64,000 bases of DNA from Niveispirillum cyanobacteriorum (GCF_002868735.1 NZ_CP025611.1:2598501-2662500); one strand, 5' to 3'. Numbered from the stretch's first letter, positions 39,365 to 48,917 are shown. Translations and numbers: made by a program. The notes: generated from the letters alone by a model not told the origin.

Positions 39365-39827
39365 TGGCGTCCAGTTGCTCGTCCGACAGATAGCCGGGCA
39401 CGACAGTGACGGGGATGCGCAGGCTGCCCGCCATCTGTCCCACCACGAAGCTGATCAGCGGGCCCGGCCCGCCGCGCCCCGTACCGGCGGCCAGCACCAG
39501 GATAGAGATGCTGGGTTCTTCCTGGATCAGCTTCATCAACTGTTCGCTGGCCTGACCGTCGCGGATATAGAGCATGGGCATGGAGCCGGCGATATCCACC
39601 ACCTCCTTGGCCAGCCGCTGCATCAGTTGCTCGGCCTCTTCCCGCTGCTCCTGCTTCATCAGTTCTTCGATGGCGCCCCAGTGCTGCAGCTCCGACGGCG
39701 GGATGACATGCAGCAGAGCAACCTTGCCCCCCGTGGTGCGGGCGCGGCGGGCGGCATAATGCAGGGCGACGGTCATTTCTTCCGTCTCGTCCACGACGAC
39801 CAGGAAGATGCGGGTCTTGTCAGTCAT
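39357..39827 (-). CDS. Universal stress protein (UspA family)
   Basis: 156 aa single Usp domain. Starts with FLVVVDETEEMTVALHYAARRA (nucleotide-binding beta strand with Asp). The C-terminal G-2x-G-9x-G(S/T) element is GTGRGGPGPLISFVVGQM, a somewhat altered ATP-binding motif. A cytosolic stress-associated protein. It is the last gene of a minus-strand set with the TIGR02186 and TauE-like genes. Confidence 0.88.
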   Translation of the reverse strand: MTDKTRIFLVVVDETEEMTVALHYAARRARTTGGKVALLHVIPPSELQHWGAIEELMKQEQREEAEQLMQRLAKEVVDIAGSMPMLYIRDGQASEQLMKLIQEEPSISILVLAAGTGRGGPGPLISFVVGQMAGSLRIPVTVVPGYLSDEQLDAIT

Positions 39828-39849
39828 GGTTGCCTCCCCCCGAAGGCCG

Positions 39850-40617
39850 TTATGATTTGCGGAAAACGATCCCGGCCAGCCAGCCCGATGTCACGGCCAG
39901 CATGATGCCCAGGATGGCGTAGAAGACGGAATTGCGCTGCGCGAATTCAAAGACATTGGCGGAAAAGCCGATCTTGGAGACCAACAGCGGCGTGGTCTGT
40001 GCGCTGACCACATCGCCGTCGCGGATCAGAAAGACCGACGCGGTATAGGTGCCCGTGGCCACATTGGCCGGGAAGAAGATGCGGGTGCGGAACAGGCGCT
40101 GACCCAGGAAGGAGACCTCGCCTACCTCTGTCGTATAAAGCCCCGCCCGCTGCTTGTTGCGGATCAGGGCGGCGCGGAATTCGGCCAGCTTTTCTGGCGA
40201 CAGCTTGGCCTTCTCCGGCAGCAGCCGGACATAATCCAACCCGATCTCATGCCGTTGCAGCACGGTCGGGGGTACCACGCCGTCCAGCGGGGCCGTCACC
40301 GCGACATTGTAATAGGCGGGCACCCGTGCGAAGGCCACATCCTCCACATTCATCCAGATGCCGGCCACGCGGTCCTTGCGCCGCACCGTTACCTCGCCCT
40401 CCGGTCCCTGTACCACGACCGCGACATCGCCATCCCCGTCCACGGCGCCGAACAGCACCACATCGGTGCCGGTGAAGCCGGTCGTGATGGCGATCAGGTG
40501 GCTGGACAGGTCGGCGACCAGCGACTGCGCCCAGGCGGGCCTTGATGCCTGCCACAGGCAGAACCCGGCCAGCAGTGCGATGGGCAGGGCCAGAAGGCGG
40601 CGGTGGCGGCGCGTCAT
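39850..40617 (-). CDS. TIGR02186-type transmembrane protein
   Basis: 255 aa. Signal peptide ~1-30 ending AWA, a periplasmic beta-rich body (VVQGPEGEVTVRRKDRVAGIWMN) and a C-terminal TM helix ~230-252. Matches the conserved alphaproteobacterial transmembrane family TIGR02186, regularly found next to a TauE/SafE permease. Its start overlaps the permease stop by 4 bp, so the two are translationally coupled. Role unknown, possibly a periplasmic partner of the exporter. Confidence 0.8.
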   Translation of the reverse strand: MTRRHRRLLALPIALLAGFCLWQASRPAWAQSLVADLSSHLIAITTGFTGTDVVLFGAVDGDGDVAVVVQGPEGEVTVRRKDRVAGIWMNVEDVAFARVPAYYNVAVTAPLDGVVPPTVLQRHEIGLDYVRLLPEKAKLSPEKLAEFRAALIRNKQRAGLYTTEVGEVSFLGQRLFRTRIFFPANVATGTYTASVFLIRDGDVVSAQTTPLLVSKIGFSANVFEFAQRNSVFYAILGIMLAVTSGWLAGIVFRKS

Positions 40618-41531
40618 GTCATCACCGGCAGGGTGATGGAGAACAGATCCTCCGGTCGCACGATCAGGTCCACGGCCAGCTTCACCGCCACCGCCAGCAC
40701 CATCAGGGCCAGCAGGGCGCGCGCCTGCTCACCGCGCAGCTTGGCCCCGGCGCGGGTCCCGAACTGTGCCCCGATCACCCCGCCCACCAGCAGCAGCAGG
40801 GCCAGCACGATATCGACCGTCTGGTTGCCCACCGCCTGCAGGAAGGCGGCCAAACCCGTGGTGAAGATGATCTGGAACAACGAGGTTCCGGCCACCAGGG
40901 CGGTGGGCATGCCCAGGATATAGATCATGGCCGGGACCAGCAGGAACCCGCCGCCGATGCCCATGATTGCCACCAGGACCCCGCCGACAAAGCCGATAAA
41001 GGCCGGCAGCAAGGCAGAGATATAGAGGCGCGAGCGGGGAAACCGCATTTTGAAGGGCAGGCCGTGCAGCCAGGTATGGTGGTGCAGTTTGGACCGCACC
41101 GGCACGCCGCGCCCCTTCACAATGGCCCGCACGCTTTCCGTCAGCATCAGGGAACTGACGGTGCCTAAGAACAGCACGTAAGAGAGCGAGATGACGAGGT
41201 CGATATGACCCAGCTTCTGCAACAGGCCGAACAGCCAGACGCCAAGCCCCGTGCCGATGGCCCCGCCGATGAGCATGACACCGCCCAGCTTCACATCGAC
41301 ATTGTTGCGGCGCCAATGGGCCAGAACACCGGAGACCGAGGCGCCCACCAGCTGATTGGCCTGGGTGCCCACGGCGACGGCGGGTGGCACGCCGATGAAG
41401 ATCAGCAAGGGCGTCATCAGAAAGCCGCCACCGACCCCGAACAGACCCGACAGGAAGCCCACACCCCCGCCCAGCATCAAGATCAACAGGGCGTTGACCG
41501 AGAGTTCGGCAATGGGAAGATAAATCTGCAT
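40614..41531 (-). CDS. TauE/SafE-family anion permease
   Basis: 305 aa with about eight TM helices. Repeated TauE/SafE signature: GGGVGFLSGLFGVGGGFLMTP at the start and MGIGGGFLLVPAMIYILGMP in the second half. The family exports sulfite, sulfoacetate or related organosulfur anions. First gene of the operon with the TIGR02186 and Usp genes. 208 bp of non-coding DNA upstream; a sigma-54-like element there has two mismatches. Confidence 0.9.
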   Translation of the reverse strand: MQIYLPIAELSVNALLILMLGGGVGFLSGLFGVGGGFLMTPLLIFIGVPPAVAVGTQANQLVGASVSGVLAHWRRNNVDVKLGGVMLIGGAIGTGLGVWLFGLLQKLGHIDLVISLSYVLFLGTVSSLMLTESVRAIVKGRGVPVRSKLHHHTWLHGLPFKMRFPRSRLYISALLPAFIGFVGGVLVAIMGIGGGFLLVPAMIYILGMPTALVAGTSLFQIIFTTGLAAFLQAVGNQTVDIVLALLLLVGGVIGAQFGTRAGAKLRGEQARALLALMVLAVAVKLAVDLIVRPEDLFSITLPVMT

Positions 41532-41739
41532 GATCCCGGAAAATCCCTTGGCGGGGGCGGGTGACGATGGTCAGCGCATGCTACCGGCTTTCACCGGCAG
41601 GGGGAAGTAACTGCGTTTCCCGCCAAGGCCATTCGGAGCAGCGATCCGTCGGACTCCGGGCGTTGTGCAACATCATGAAACAGAAAATCAGGGGGTGTTG
41701 CATGGCATGAGCCAGATCATGACAAGGAAATAAAACCTA

Positions 41740-42345
41740 TCACGATTGCGCCACCCGTGCCAGAATGATGCGAGCAGCCTGTTCCAGCCGTTCCGATTCC
41801 ATACCGGTCCGGTGCCCCCGGTCCTCGGGCTTCAGACCGTCGGGAAAGGGCGGGACATGGATGAAGCCGGCGGGCAGGCCGGGCTGCCAATGCCGCATCC
41901 CGAAGAACAGATGATTGCAGATATAGCCGCCGGCATCGCGACTGGTTTTCACGGGAAAGCCACCCGCTTCCAGATCATCGATGATGGCATCCAGCGGCAA
42001 GGACGACCAATAGCCCATGGGGCCTGTCGGATCGATGGGCCGGTTGCGGCGGACGACACCGTCATTATCGGGGGCGGTCGCATCATCCAGGTTCAGGGCC
42101 AGCCGTTCCGGGCGGATCAGGTCGGTCTCATAGGCAAGGCCGAACATCACCACGGCGTCAGGCCGGTGTTCGGCGACGGCGTCCTTCAATGCCGGGACCG
42201 CACCGGAAAAGGTGACGGGCAGGCGCACGCCCGTTACATCCGCACCGGCGACGTTGGCCCCGTTCAGCCGTTCCGCCAGCCAGGCCGTGGGGTTCACGGC
42301 GTGGCCCAGGAAGGGCGCGAAGCCCGTGACCAGGATGCGCGGCAT
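41740..42345 (-). CDS. pcp: Pyroglutamyl-peptidase I (C15)
   Basis: 201 aa. Catalytic residues in register with the family: Glu80 in IRPERLALN, Cys143 in GGYICNHLF, His163 in GFIHVP. N-terminal RILVTGFAPFLGHAVNPT matches. Removes N-terminal pyroglutamate from peptides. Six bp downstream of the coiled-coil gene; likely the last gene of that operon. Confidence 0.92.
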   Translation of the reverse strand: MPRILVTGFAPFLGHAVNPTAWLAERLNGANVAGADVTGVRLPVTFSGAVPALKDAVAEHRPDAVVMFGLAYETDLIRPERLALNLDDATAPDNDGVVRRNRPIDPTGPMGYWSSLPLDAIIDDLEAGGFPVKTSRDAGGYICNHLFFGMRHWQPGLPAGFIHVPPFPDGLKPEDRGHRTGMESERLEQAARIILARVAQS

Positions 42346-42351
42346 ACCGGA

Positions 42352-43755
42352 TCAAAGACCCAGTTCGGTCAATGCCGACAGCAGGTCGCGCGGCTGCGCG
42401 AAGCCGGTATGGCCCGACTGGTCCGGCGCGCCGATGACCAGCAGCCGTTCCGCCGCCGCCGACACGCCCAGCTTGCCGGCATGGGCGTTCATGTCGTCGC
42501 GCGTCGGCAGCTTGTCGATGCTGCCATGGCCATAGACCAGCAGCGGCAGCACCTTGGTGCCCGGCTGCTGCTGTTCCACCAGGGCCGATGCGGCCAGCAG
42601 GGCACGCCAGCAGGGCGTGCGTGCCGCCGCCGGCTTGTCCCCGTCGGCGGGGGCGGCCATGTCGGCGGCATCAGCACCCAGCGTCCAGGTGCGGCCACAC
42701 AGATCCTCGGTCGCCAGCAGGGCGGTGATCGGGGTCCCCGCGCGGGTGGCGGTGGCGACCGCCACAATGCCCGAACCCTTGGCGACCTGCGGCGACCGCA
42801 CCGTCTGATCGAAGGTGCGCGACAGGGTGGACAGCACCGCCTCCACCGTCTGTGACAGGGCCTTGTCACCGGCGGGCAGTGACAGGCGGTGCCAGGCACC
42901 GAATACCAGGGCAGCCACGTCCGCCTGCGCCGGGGCGGCGGCCACGGGTGCCGGGGGAACGGCGGGGGCGGCAGGGGCCGGCGCCTCGGCGGCGGGCTGA
43001 TCCTCCAGCGCCTTCAGGCGGCGCTCCAGGTCGGCCAGGGCCTGACCGCTGGCTGGCGTCGGGCGGTTTTCCAGTGCGGCCAGACGGCGCGACAGTTCGG
43101 CCAGGGCCGGGCCATGATCAGGGGTGGCGGGTGCCGCTGCCACCGGTGCCGCGGCAGCGGCGACATCGCCTTGTGCACCCTTGCGGATATCGCTGCGGAT
43201 ATCGCGGACATCCAGTTGCAGGTCGCGCACAGCACCCACGACGCGCAGGATACTGTCATGGACCTGGCTGATGATGGCTTCGAACTGATCATGGCCGACA
43301 AAGCCGCCGGTGGGCATGGGCAGGTTCGGGCCTTCGCCGCCTTGCGCCATGGTCTGGCGTGCTGCCGCGATCCAGCTTTCCAGGCCGGCAACGCGGTTCA
43401 GCAACTCCGACGCCGACTTGGCAACGCGGTCCAGTTCCTCCGGATAGCGGGTCACCTGCTGGCTGACCACACCGGTCAGATGGGCCAGACGTTCGCGCAG
43501 CTCCTGGATACTCTGCCCCAGGGCGTTGATCTTCATCGTTTCCGGCAGCTGCACCACGGCGGAATGCATGGCGGCCAGATCGGAGCGGAAATCGCGCAGG
43601 CGTGAGCCAACATGGTGGGCCAGATCGCGGACGATGGTTTCCGCATAGTCGAACGGATCGACGCTGTCCTGCACTTCCCCGGTCAGGGGTGCGCCTGTGG
43701 CCCCCGTCTCCACCGGCTTGCGCGCGTCGGTGGTGTCGCTGGACGGCATGCTCAT
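42352..43755 (-). CDS. Coiled-coil protein, hypothetical
   Basis: 467 aa, no signal peptide or TM. The N-terminal half is helical (AETIVRDLAHHVGSRLRDF; QSIQELRERLAHLTGVVSQQ). The middle has two near-identical heptad-rich segments (LAELSRRLAALENRP and LADLERRLKALEDQP) plus Ala/Pro linkers. The C-terminal ~190 residues look globular (VFGAWHRLSLPAG to LVIGAPDQSGHTGFAQP) but match nothing I recognise. Its first 4 bp overlap the end of the proline-rich gene, so it is translationally coupled to that gene. Confidence 0.7.
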   Translation of the reverse strand: MSMPSSDTTDARKPVETGATGAPLTGEVQDSVDPFDYAETIVRDLAHHVGSRLRDFRSDLAAMHSAVVQLPETMKINALGQSIQELRERLAHLTGVVSQQVTRYPEELDRVAKSASELLNRVAGLESWIAAARQTMAQGGEGPNLPMPTGGFVGHDQFEAIISQVHDSILRVVGAVRDLQLDVRDIRSDIRKGAQGDVAAAAAPVAAAPATPDHGPALAELSRRLAALENRPTPASGQALADLERRLKALEDQPAAEAPAPAAPAVPPAPVAAAPAQADVAALVFGAWHRLSLPAGDKALSQTVEAVLSTLSRTFDQTVRSPQVAKGSGIVAVATATRAGTPITALLATEDLCGRTWTLGADAADMAAPADGDKPAAARTPCWRALLAASALVEQQQPGTKVLPLLVYGHGSIDKLPTRDDMNAHAGKLGVSAAAERLLVIGAPDQSGHTGFAQPRDLLSALTELGL

Positions 43756-44930
43756 GGGGCGGCCTCGCTGGAGGAGAGAGTGTCGTTCAAGGATGCCAAC
43801 AGGCGGGCACGGCGGGCCTCCGCATCCTGACGTCCCAGACGGGGCAGGGCGGGTTCAGGCGGAGGAGATGCTGGTGCCTGGACGGGACGCGGCTGTTCGG
43901 CCTGTACCTTGGCGGGTTCAGGGCGGGGTGGTTCCACCGGTGCCATTGCCACCGTCGCTGCCGGGGTTGGTGCTGGCGGCAGCGTCTTCGGTTTGCTGGC
44001 CACTGGCTCCGGCACCTTTACAGTCGGAGCGGGCGCAGGCTCCACCAGCTTCGGCTCCACAGGCGTCGGCTCTGTGGGCTTGATGTCCGGAAGCTTGAAC
44101 GCAGCGGGTTTGGGTTCCGCCAGTTTGGGTTCCGGGGCCTTCGCCTCTGGCACCTTTACATCCAACGGCTTGGTTTCCGCCGGTTTCGGTTCCGGGGCCT
44201 TCGCATCCACCAGGGCGGGTGGGGAAACGACCGGTCCCTTGGGCGGCACGGGCGTAGGCACCAGCGGCTTGGCCGGGGCCGGGGGGATGGGTTTGGACAC
44301 CAGCGGCGGTGCGGTTGTCAGGCTGGGCGCGCCGGGACCGGGCGGGGCCGGGTTGGCGGAGCCCAGGCTGGGCACCAACGGTACCGGTCCCTCACCAGTG
44401 CGCGGCTGAAGCGAGGTCAGGGGCGGCAGGATCGGGGCGTTGGGTGGCACCAGCGGTGCACCCCGGCTGGCCGGTTCCGGAATGGCACCACCCGCCAGAT
44501 CGGTCAGCAGCTTGCGCAGGGCAGCGGCCTTGGCCCCCTTCAATATCTCACTGCGGGCCTGGGCCCGCTGGATCAGGCCGGGTTCGGCGGACAGTTGCAG
44601 GAAATTCACCTGATCTGCCGTCAGGCTTTCCAGCCGCCAGGTCAGATCATCCAGCACATCCTGACCGGTCACGAATCGGTTCAGCGACTCGATGGTTCCG
44701 GTCACCACGGTCGCATCACGAACAGCGCGGGAGGAGAAGACGGGACTTTTCCCCGGCCCGCCAGGAAGGGCATGGGCCTCCAGGCTGGACATCTGCAAAT
44801 CCGGCTCCGCCGGCTGCTCCGCGGATGGGGCCGCATCGGCCTGCGTTTCCGAAACCGCCGGTGGGATCGGGGTGGGGCGGGGCGCTTCAGCACGCTGCCC
44901 GGTCAGACGACGAAGAAGGGAGCCTAGCAT
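43752..44930 (-). CDS. Proline-rich protein with helical core, hypothetical
   Basis: 392 aa from the ATG at 44930, chosen for the GGAG 7 nt upstream; an in-frame ATG is at 44945. Residues ~50-150 form a helical region (GTIESLNRFVTGQDVLDDL, SEILKGAKAAALRKLLTDL). Residues ~160-370 are low-complexity Pro/Lys/Glu with irregular KxPEPK-type repeats. The C-terminus is DAEARRARLLASLNDTLSSS. No TM or signal. Probably forms a complex with the coupled coiled-coil protein; function unknown. Confidence 0.65.
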   Translation of the reverse strand: MLGSLLRRLTGQRAEAPRPTPIPPAVSETQADAAPSAEQPAEPDLQMSSLEAHALPGGPGKSPVFSSRAVRDATVVTGTIESLNRFVTGQDVLDDLTWRLESLTADQVNFLQLSAEPGLIQRAQARSEILKGAKAAALRKLLTDLAGGAIPEPASRGAPLVPPNAPILPPLTSLQPRTGEGPVPLVPSLGSANPAPPGPGAPSLTTAPPLVSKPIPPAPAKPLVPTPVPPKGPVVSPPALVDAKAPEPKPAETKPLDVKVPEAKAPEPKLAEPKPAAFKLPDIKPTEPTPVEPKLVEPAPAPTVKVPEPVASKPKTLPPAPTPAATVAMAPVEPPRPEPAKVQAEQPRPVQAPASPPPEPALPRLGRQDAEARRARLLASLNDTLSSSEAAP

Positions 44931-45386
44931 CGCGCACTCCGCCATCCCCGGTCAGGGGACGGACCCATAGCACCGGCCACCGGCGACGCGCCCGGCGCAT
45001 CCGGCAAAGTGGCTGGCACAAAGCATTCGATCCACATGGTCCGGGCAAACTCCGAGCCTGAACATTCTTTTGCCATTATCGTTATCACGTCCCAGGCGCC
45101 CGACGCAATTTCGCTGCGGATCAATAAGCTAGGTCCTTTGTCGCTTTTGATCAACGCCGGTGCAAACGGGGTACCTCCAGGCTGGAATTCCGATGTTGCC
45201 AATTCGGATACGTCCACGGCATGCTGTTTCCTGTCGTTGCCTTTTGACTCAGCGCAATTACCGGTCCACCTCAACGCAATATTAACCTGTGCGCACTTAT
45301 GTGATCGCTCTCACCGACGAGTGCTAGGTCATCTGCTTTTCTCGTTTTCTGATTTTCCCTTTCCCTGAACACTGGTCCTGATCCTG
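44931..45386. promoter_or_regulatory. Divergent promoter region with CRP-like site
   Basis: 456 bp between divergent operons, lower in GC than its flanks, with no credible gene; reading frames here lack a ribosome-binding site or family similarity. TGTGA-TCGCTC-TCACC at 45301-45316 matches the CRP/FNR-type TGTGA-N6-TCACA in nine of ten arm positions and lies 70 bp before the EAL gene start. That position suits activation or repression. Confidence 0.35.
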
Positions 45387-48107
45387 ATGCTGGTCCCTCC
45401 CGTCCATGGATGGCACGCCCCCCAGTCGCTGATCGCGGCGGGTGGCGACGCATCCGGGGAACGTCTGGATCTGGTGCAGCCACATGGCTGGCTGATGGTG
45501 CTGGACACCGGCGGCCGCCGGCTTTTGCAGGCGGGGGCCAATCTGCCGGCCCTTCTGGGCATATCGGTGGAACAGGCACTGGGCCGCACGGTGACGGATC
45601 TGCTGGGTCCCATTGCCGCGCGGGCGCTGGACCGTGCCATCGCCCAGGCCGGTGCCGATGCCATCGGGCCGGTGCCGCTACGCGTGGATCGCGGTGGGCA
45701 GAAACTGCGCCTGATCGCCCATGGCCATTGGGATGCGGGCGGTCTGGTCCTGGAAATGGAGCCGGCAACCCCGTTGGGCGATGCTGGCATGATCAATGCC
45801 GGCTTCGGTGCGGCCATCCGCCGGTACCGTCATATCGGGGATATCGGTGATCTGGCCCAATCCGTGGTCCAGGATCTGCGCCGCCTGACCGGTTATGACC
45901 GGGCGCTGTTCGTGCGTATGGTGGATCAGGGGCCGGTGCAGGTGCTGGCCACCGCCACGGCAGCAGGGGCCGATGCGGGCGCCGATATCGGCTTCGTGCC
46001 GCTGCGGCCCCTGGAGACCTCTCTACTGGAACTGAACCGGGCCCGTGTCGTGTTTGACATGCAGGCAGAGCCGGTGCCGCTGGTGCCGGCGGTCAACCCG
46101 CAGACCGGTGTGCCCGTCGATCTCAGTCGCGCCAGCCTGCGCCACCCTACCCGCCTGTTCCAGGGCCATGCCATGCGCCGCGATGTGCGCGGTGTGCTGG
46201 CCGTCACCTTACTGGTCGGTGGCCGGCTGTGGGGCTATCTCTGGTGCGAAAGCAACGATGCCTATGCGGTCAGCCCCTCGATCCGCGCCCTGTGTGAGGC
46301 GCTGGGCGAGATCGTGGCGGCACAGGTCGCCGCCCTGGATGAACGGGCCGCCGTGGCCGCGCGCACGGTGGCCGCACGCGGGTTGACCCGGCTGGGCCGG
46401 CTGCTGCGCCAGGGCGTACAGCTGACCGATGGCCTGATCGCCGCCTATTCCGTGATTAAGGAGGTGCTGCCCCATAACGCTGCCCTCGCCGGGATCGAGG
46501 GCAGCCATTGGGCCAGCCATGATCTAGAGCCTTTGTCCCACTGGCAGGAACAGCTGGGCCTGGAAGGGGCCTCGCGGCGCGAAGGCATCGTCTGGCGCGG
46601 TCCCGTCCTGGGCATTGATGTGCCAGACGGGATTGTCGTGCTGCTGCGCACCGCCGGCCAGGGGTGGAGCCATGGCGAGCTGGAGGTGGCGCAGGAGCTG
46701 CACCACCTGCTGGCCGAACGGCAGGCGGAGATTTATCGCCGGCGGACCGAGCAGCAACTGCATGTCATGGCCAATTTCGATCGGGTGACGGGCCTGCCCA
46801 ATCGCACGCATCTGCTGCATGCATTGCAACAGGCGCTGGGGGTGGAGACGGACATCGCCGTCACCGTCATCGGCCTGGACCGGTTCCGTGCCCTGAAGGC
46901 AACGCTGGGCGAGGCGGATGCTCATGCCCTGCTGGCTGCTGTGGGGCGCCGGCTGCGGGACTGCGTGCCTGCCGACGATCTTTTGGGCCGCATCGACACC
47001 GGCGAATTCGCCGTCCTGTCCTTCGACCCCGAGGCAGGGCGTGTCGATGATCTGGCCCATGCCGTGCGTGACGCCCTTCGCGCACCCTTGTCGGTGTCCG
47101 GGCGGGAGATGTTTGTGACGGCCAGCCTGGGTGTGGTGCCCAGCGCCGAGGGCGGGGGTGACGCCGCCGCCCTGCTGCGCGATGCGGAGATTGCCAGTGC
47201 GGAGGCCGAGGCGGCGGGCGGAGGCGGTCGGCGCGTATTCGATGCGGCCATGCGCGCCCGCCTGACCGAACGCCATGTCATCTATGACAAGCTGCGTCAG
47301 GCCATTTATTTCAGTAATGGCGTGCGGCCCGTCTTTCAGCCCATCGTGCGGCTGGCCGATGGTGAACTGGCAGGGTTTGAGGCGCTGGCCCGCTGGACCG
47401 ATGCTGAACATGGTCCCATCCCGCCCACCACTTTTGTGGCGGTGGCGGAGGAAACCGGCCTGATCGTGCCGCTGGGCAACCACATACTGGTTCAGTCCTG
47501 CCGCCAGATCGCGAAATGGAACAGGGGCCGGGCCGATAACCCGCTCTATGTCTCCGTCAACCTGTCGCCCTATCAGCTCGACCCGTCCCGACTGGATATT
47601 GTGCGCTGGGTGACGGGGGTGCTGGAGATGACGGAATGCCGGCCGGAATGGCTGCGTCTGGAAATCACCGAAAGCGGGCTGATCGGGCAGGGGGGAGAGG
47701 CCATCGCCATCCTGAAGGGACTGCGCGATCTGGGCATTGGGCTGGCCATCGATGATTTCGGCACGGGCTATTCCTCGCTGGCCTATCTTCAGAACCTGCC
47801 GGTGGATACGATCAAGATCGACCGCAGCTTCGTGACTGCCATGTCCCGCGACGACAAGGGCAAGGCCCTGGTCAGCGCCATCCTGCATATTGCCGGCATC
47901 ATGGAATTCGGCGTCGTGGCCGAAGGGGTGGAGACGGAGGGGCAGGAGGCGCTGCTGCGCCAGATGGGCTGTGATCGGGCGCAGGGATATCTGTTCGCCA
48001 AGCCGCTGGAGGCCGACATGGCCACGGCCCTGGTTCACCACGCCATCGCCATGCCGGGCAATGCCGTGGCTGATCTGCGCACATTGCGGGCCGGACGTTG
48101 GGGTTGA
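45387..48107 (+). CDS. Phytochrome-like PAS-GAF-PHY protein with degenerate GGDEF and intact EAL
   Basis: 906 aa. Residues ~28-125 resemble the phytochrome PAS_2 domain (QPHGWLMVLD). ~140-310 is a phytochrome GAF (NPQTGVPVDLSRASLR, LLVGGRLWGYLWC), ~325-450 a PHY-like helix region. GGDEF (~460-620) has IDTGEF instead of GGDEF, so no cyclase activity is expected. EAL (~640-885) retains FEALARW (Glu665), VNLSPYQ, EITESG, DDFGTGYSSL, IDRSF, AEGVET and QGYLF, consistent with c-di-GMP phosphodiesterase activity. Chromophore features are eroded: no N-terminal Cys before PAS, the SPxHxxYLxNMG region replaced near 253-266, and the PASDIP segment lost near 202. Confidence 0.88.
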   Translation: MLVPPVHGWHAPQSLIAAGGDASGERLDLVQPHGWLMVLDTGGRRLLQAGANLPALLGISVEQALGRTVTDLLGPIAARALDRAIAQAGADAIGPVPLRVDRGGQKLRLIAHGHWDAGGLVLEMEPATPLGDAGMINAGFGAAIRRYRHIGDIGDLAQSVVQDLRRLTGYDRALFVRMVDQGPVQVLATATAAGADAGADIGFVPLRPLETSLLELNRARVVFDMQAEPVPLVPAVNPQTGVPVDLSRASLRHPTRLFQGHAMRRDVRGVLAVTLLVGGRLWGYLWCESNDAYAVSPSIRALCEALGEIVAAQVAALDERAAVAARTVAARGLTRLGRLLRQGVQLTDGLIAAYSVIKEVLPHNAALAGIEGSHWASHDLEPLSHWQEQLGLEGASRREGIVWRGPVLGIDVPDGIVVLLRTAGQGWSHGELEVAQELHHLLAERQAEIYRRRTEQQLHVMANFDRVTGLPNRTHLLHALQQALGVETDIAVTVIGLDRFRALKATLGEADAHALLAAVGRRLRDCVPADDLLGRIDTGEFAVLSFDPEAGRVDDLAHAVRDALRAPLSVSGREMFVTASLGVVPSAEGGGDAAALLRDAEIASAEAEAAGGGGRRVFDAAMRARLTERHVIYDKLRQAIYFSNGVRPVFQPIVRLADGELAGFEALARWTDAEHGPIPPTTFVAVAEETGLIVPLGNHILVQSCRQIAKWNRGRADNPLYVSVNLSPYQLDPSRLDIVRWVTGVLEMTECRPEWLRLEITESGLIGQGGEAIAILKGLRDLGIGLAIDDFGTGYSSLAYLQNLPVDTIKIDRSFVTAMSRDDKGKALVSAILHIAGIMEFGVVAEGVETEGQEALLRQMGCDRAQGYLFAKPLEADMATALVHHAIAMPGNAVADLRTLRAGRWG

Positions 48108-48190
48108 TGGTTCTGCGCTGGATCAAATCAGCGCAGGAACCGTTGGCAGCGGTGTGAAAACCGCAGGTCCCATGCTACATAGGGACCATC

Positions 48191-48913
48191 ATGCATCGTT
48201 TCGCCAATCCCGCCCGTTTCCTGCGCCTGGCTACCCTGATCCTGCCCTGGGTCTCGGTCCTGTCCGCCATCCTGTTTACCGCCGGATTGTATCTGGCGCT
48301 GTTCGTCAGTCCGGAGGACTACCAGCAGGGCGACACCGTGCGCATCATGTATGTGCATGTGCCTGCCGCCTGGATGGCCATGTTCACGTACAGTTCCATG
48401 GCGGTCGCGGCGGCCTGCGCGCTGGTCTGGCGCCATCCGCTGGCAGAGGTTTATTCAAAGGCTGCGGCCCCGCTCGGTGCGGGCTTCACCCTGCTGTGTC
48501 TGGTTACCGGCAGCCTGTGGGGGGAACCCATGTGGGGCACCTGGTGGGTGTGGGACGCGCGCCTGACCTCTGTCCTGATCCTGTTCTTCCTGTATCTGGG
48601 CTATATGGCGCTGGTCGATGCCTTTGATGATCCGCAGCGCGGGCACCGGGCGGGGGCGATCCTGCTGCTGGTCGGCGCCATCAATGTGCCCATCATCAAA
48701 TTCTCCGTCGACTGGTGGAACACGCTGCATCAGCCGGCATCGGTGCTGCGCATGGATGGGCCTGCCATCCATGGCGACATGCTGTGGCCGCTGTTGATCC
48801 TGGCGCTGGCCTTCAAGACCTATTTCGCAGCGACCGTCATTCTGCGGATGCGGGCCGAACTGGCGGAACGCAAGATCCAGACCCTGCGTCTGACCCAGGC
48901 CGGGGGGGTGTGA
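48191..48913 (+). CDS. ccmC: Heme exporter/lyase subunit CcmC
   Basis: 240 aa, six TM helices. Tryptophan-rich WGTWWVWDARLTS is the heme-handling WWD motif, with flanking conserved His in MYVHVPAAWMAMF and NTLHQPAS. It loads heme onto CcmE. First of seven consecutive system I genes. The ccmA and ccmB ABC genes that usually precede it are not in this window. Confidence 0.95.
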   Translation: MHRFANPARFLRLATLILPWVSVLSAILFTAGLYLALFVSPEDYQQGDTVRIMYVHVPAAWMAMFTYSSMAVAAACALVWRHPLAEVYSKAAAPLGAGFTLLCLVTGSLWGEPMWGTWWVWDARLTSVLILFFLYLGYMALVDAFDDPQRGHRAGAILLLVGAINVPIIKFSVDWWNTLHQPASVLRMDGPAIHGDMLWPLLILALAFKTYFAATVILRMRAELAERKIQTLRLTQAGGV

Positions 48914-48917
48914 CAGG

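Noticed and set aside
41699-41715. Sigma-54-like element (CTGGCTCATGCCATGCA on the minus strand) upstream of the TauE permease
   Set aside because: GG-N10-GC spacing is right but it departs from consensus in the -24 and -12 boxes, and no TGTCCG-type dyads lie upstream.
45009-45368. 119-codon plus frame and an overlapping 116-codon minus frame in the 45-kb intergenic region
   Set aside because: No ribosome-binding site, no similarity, atypical composition; region better explained as a divergent promoter.
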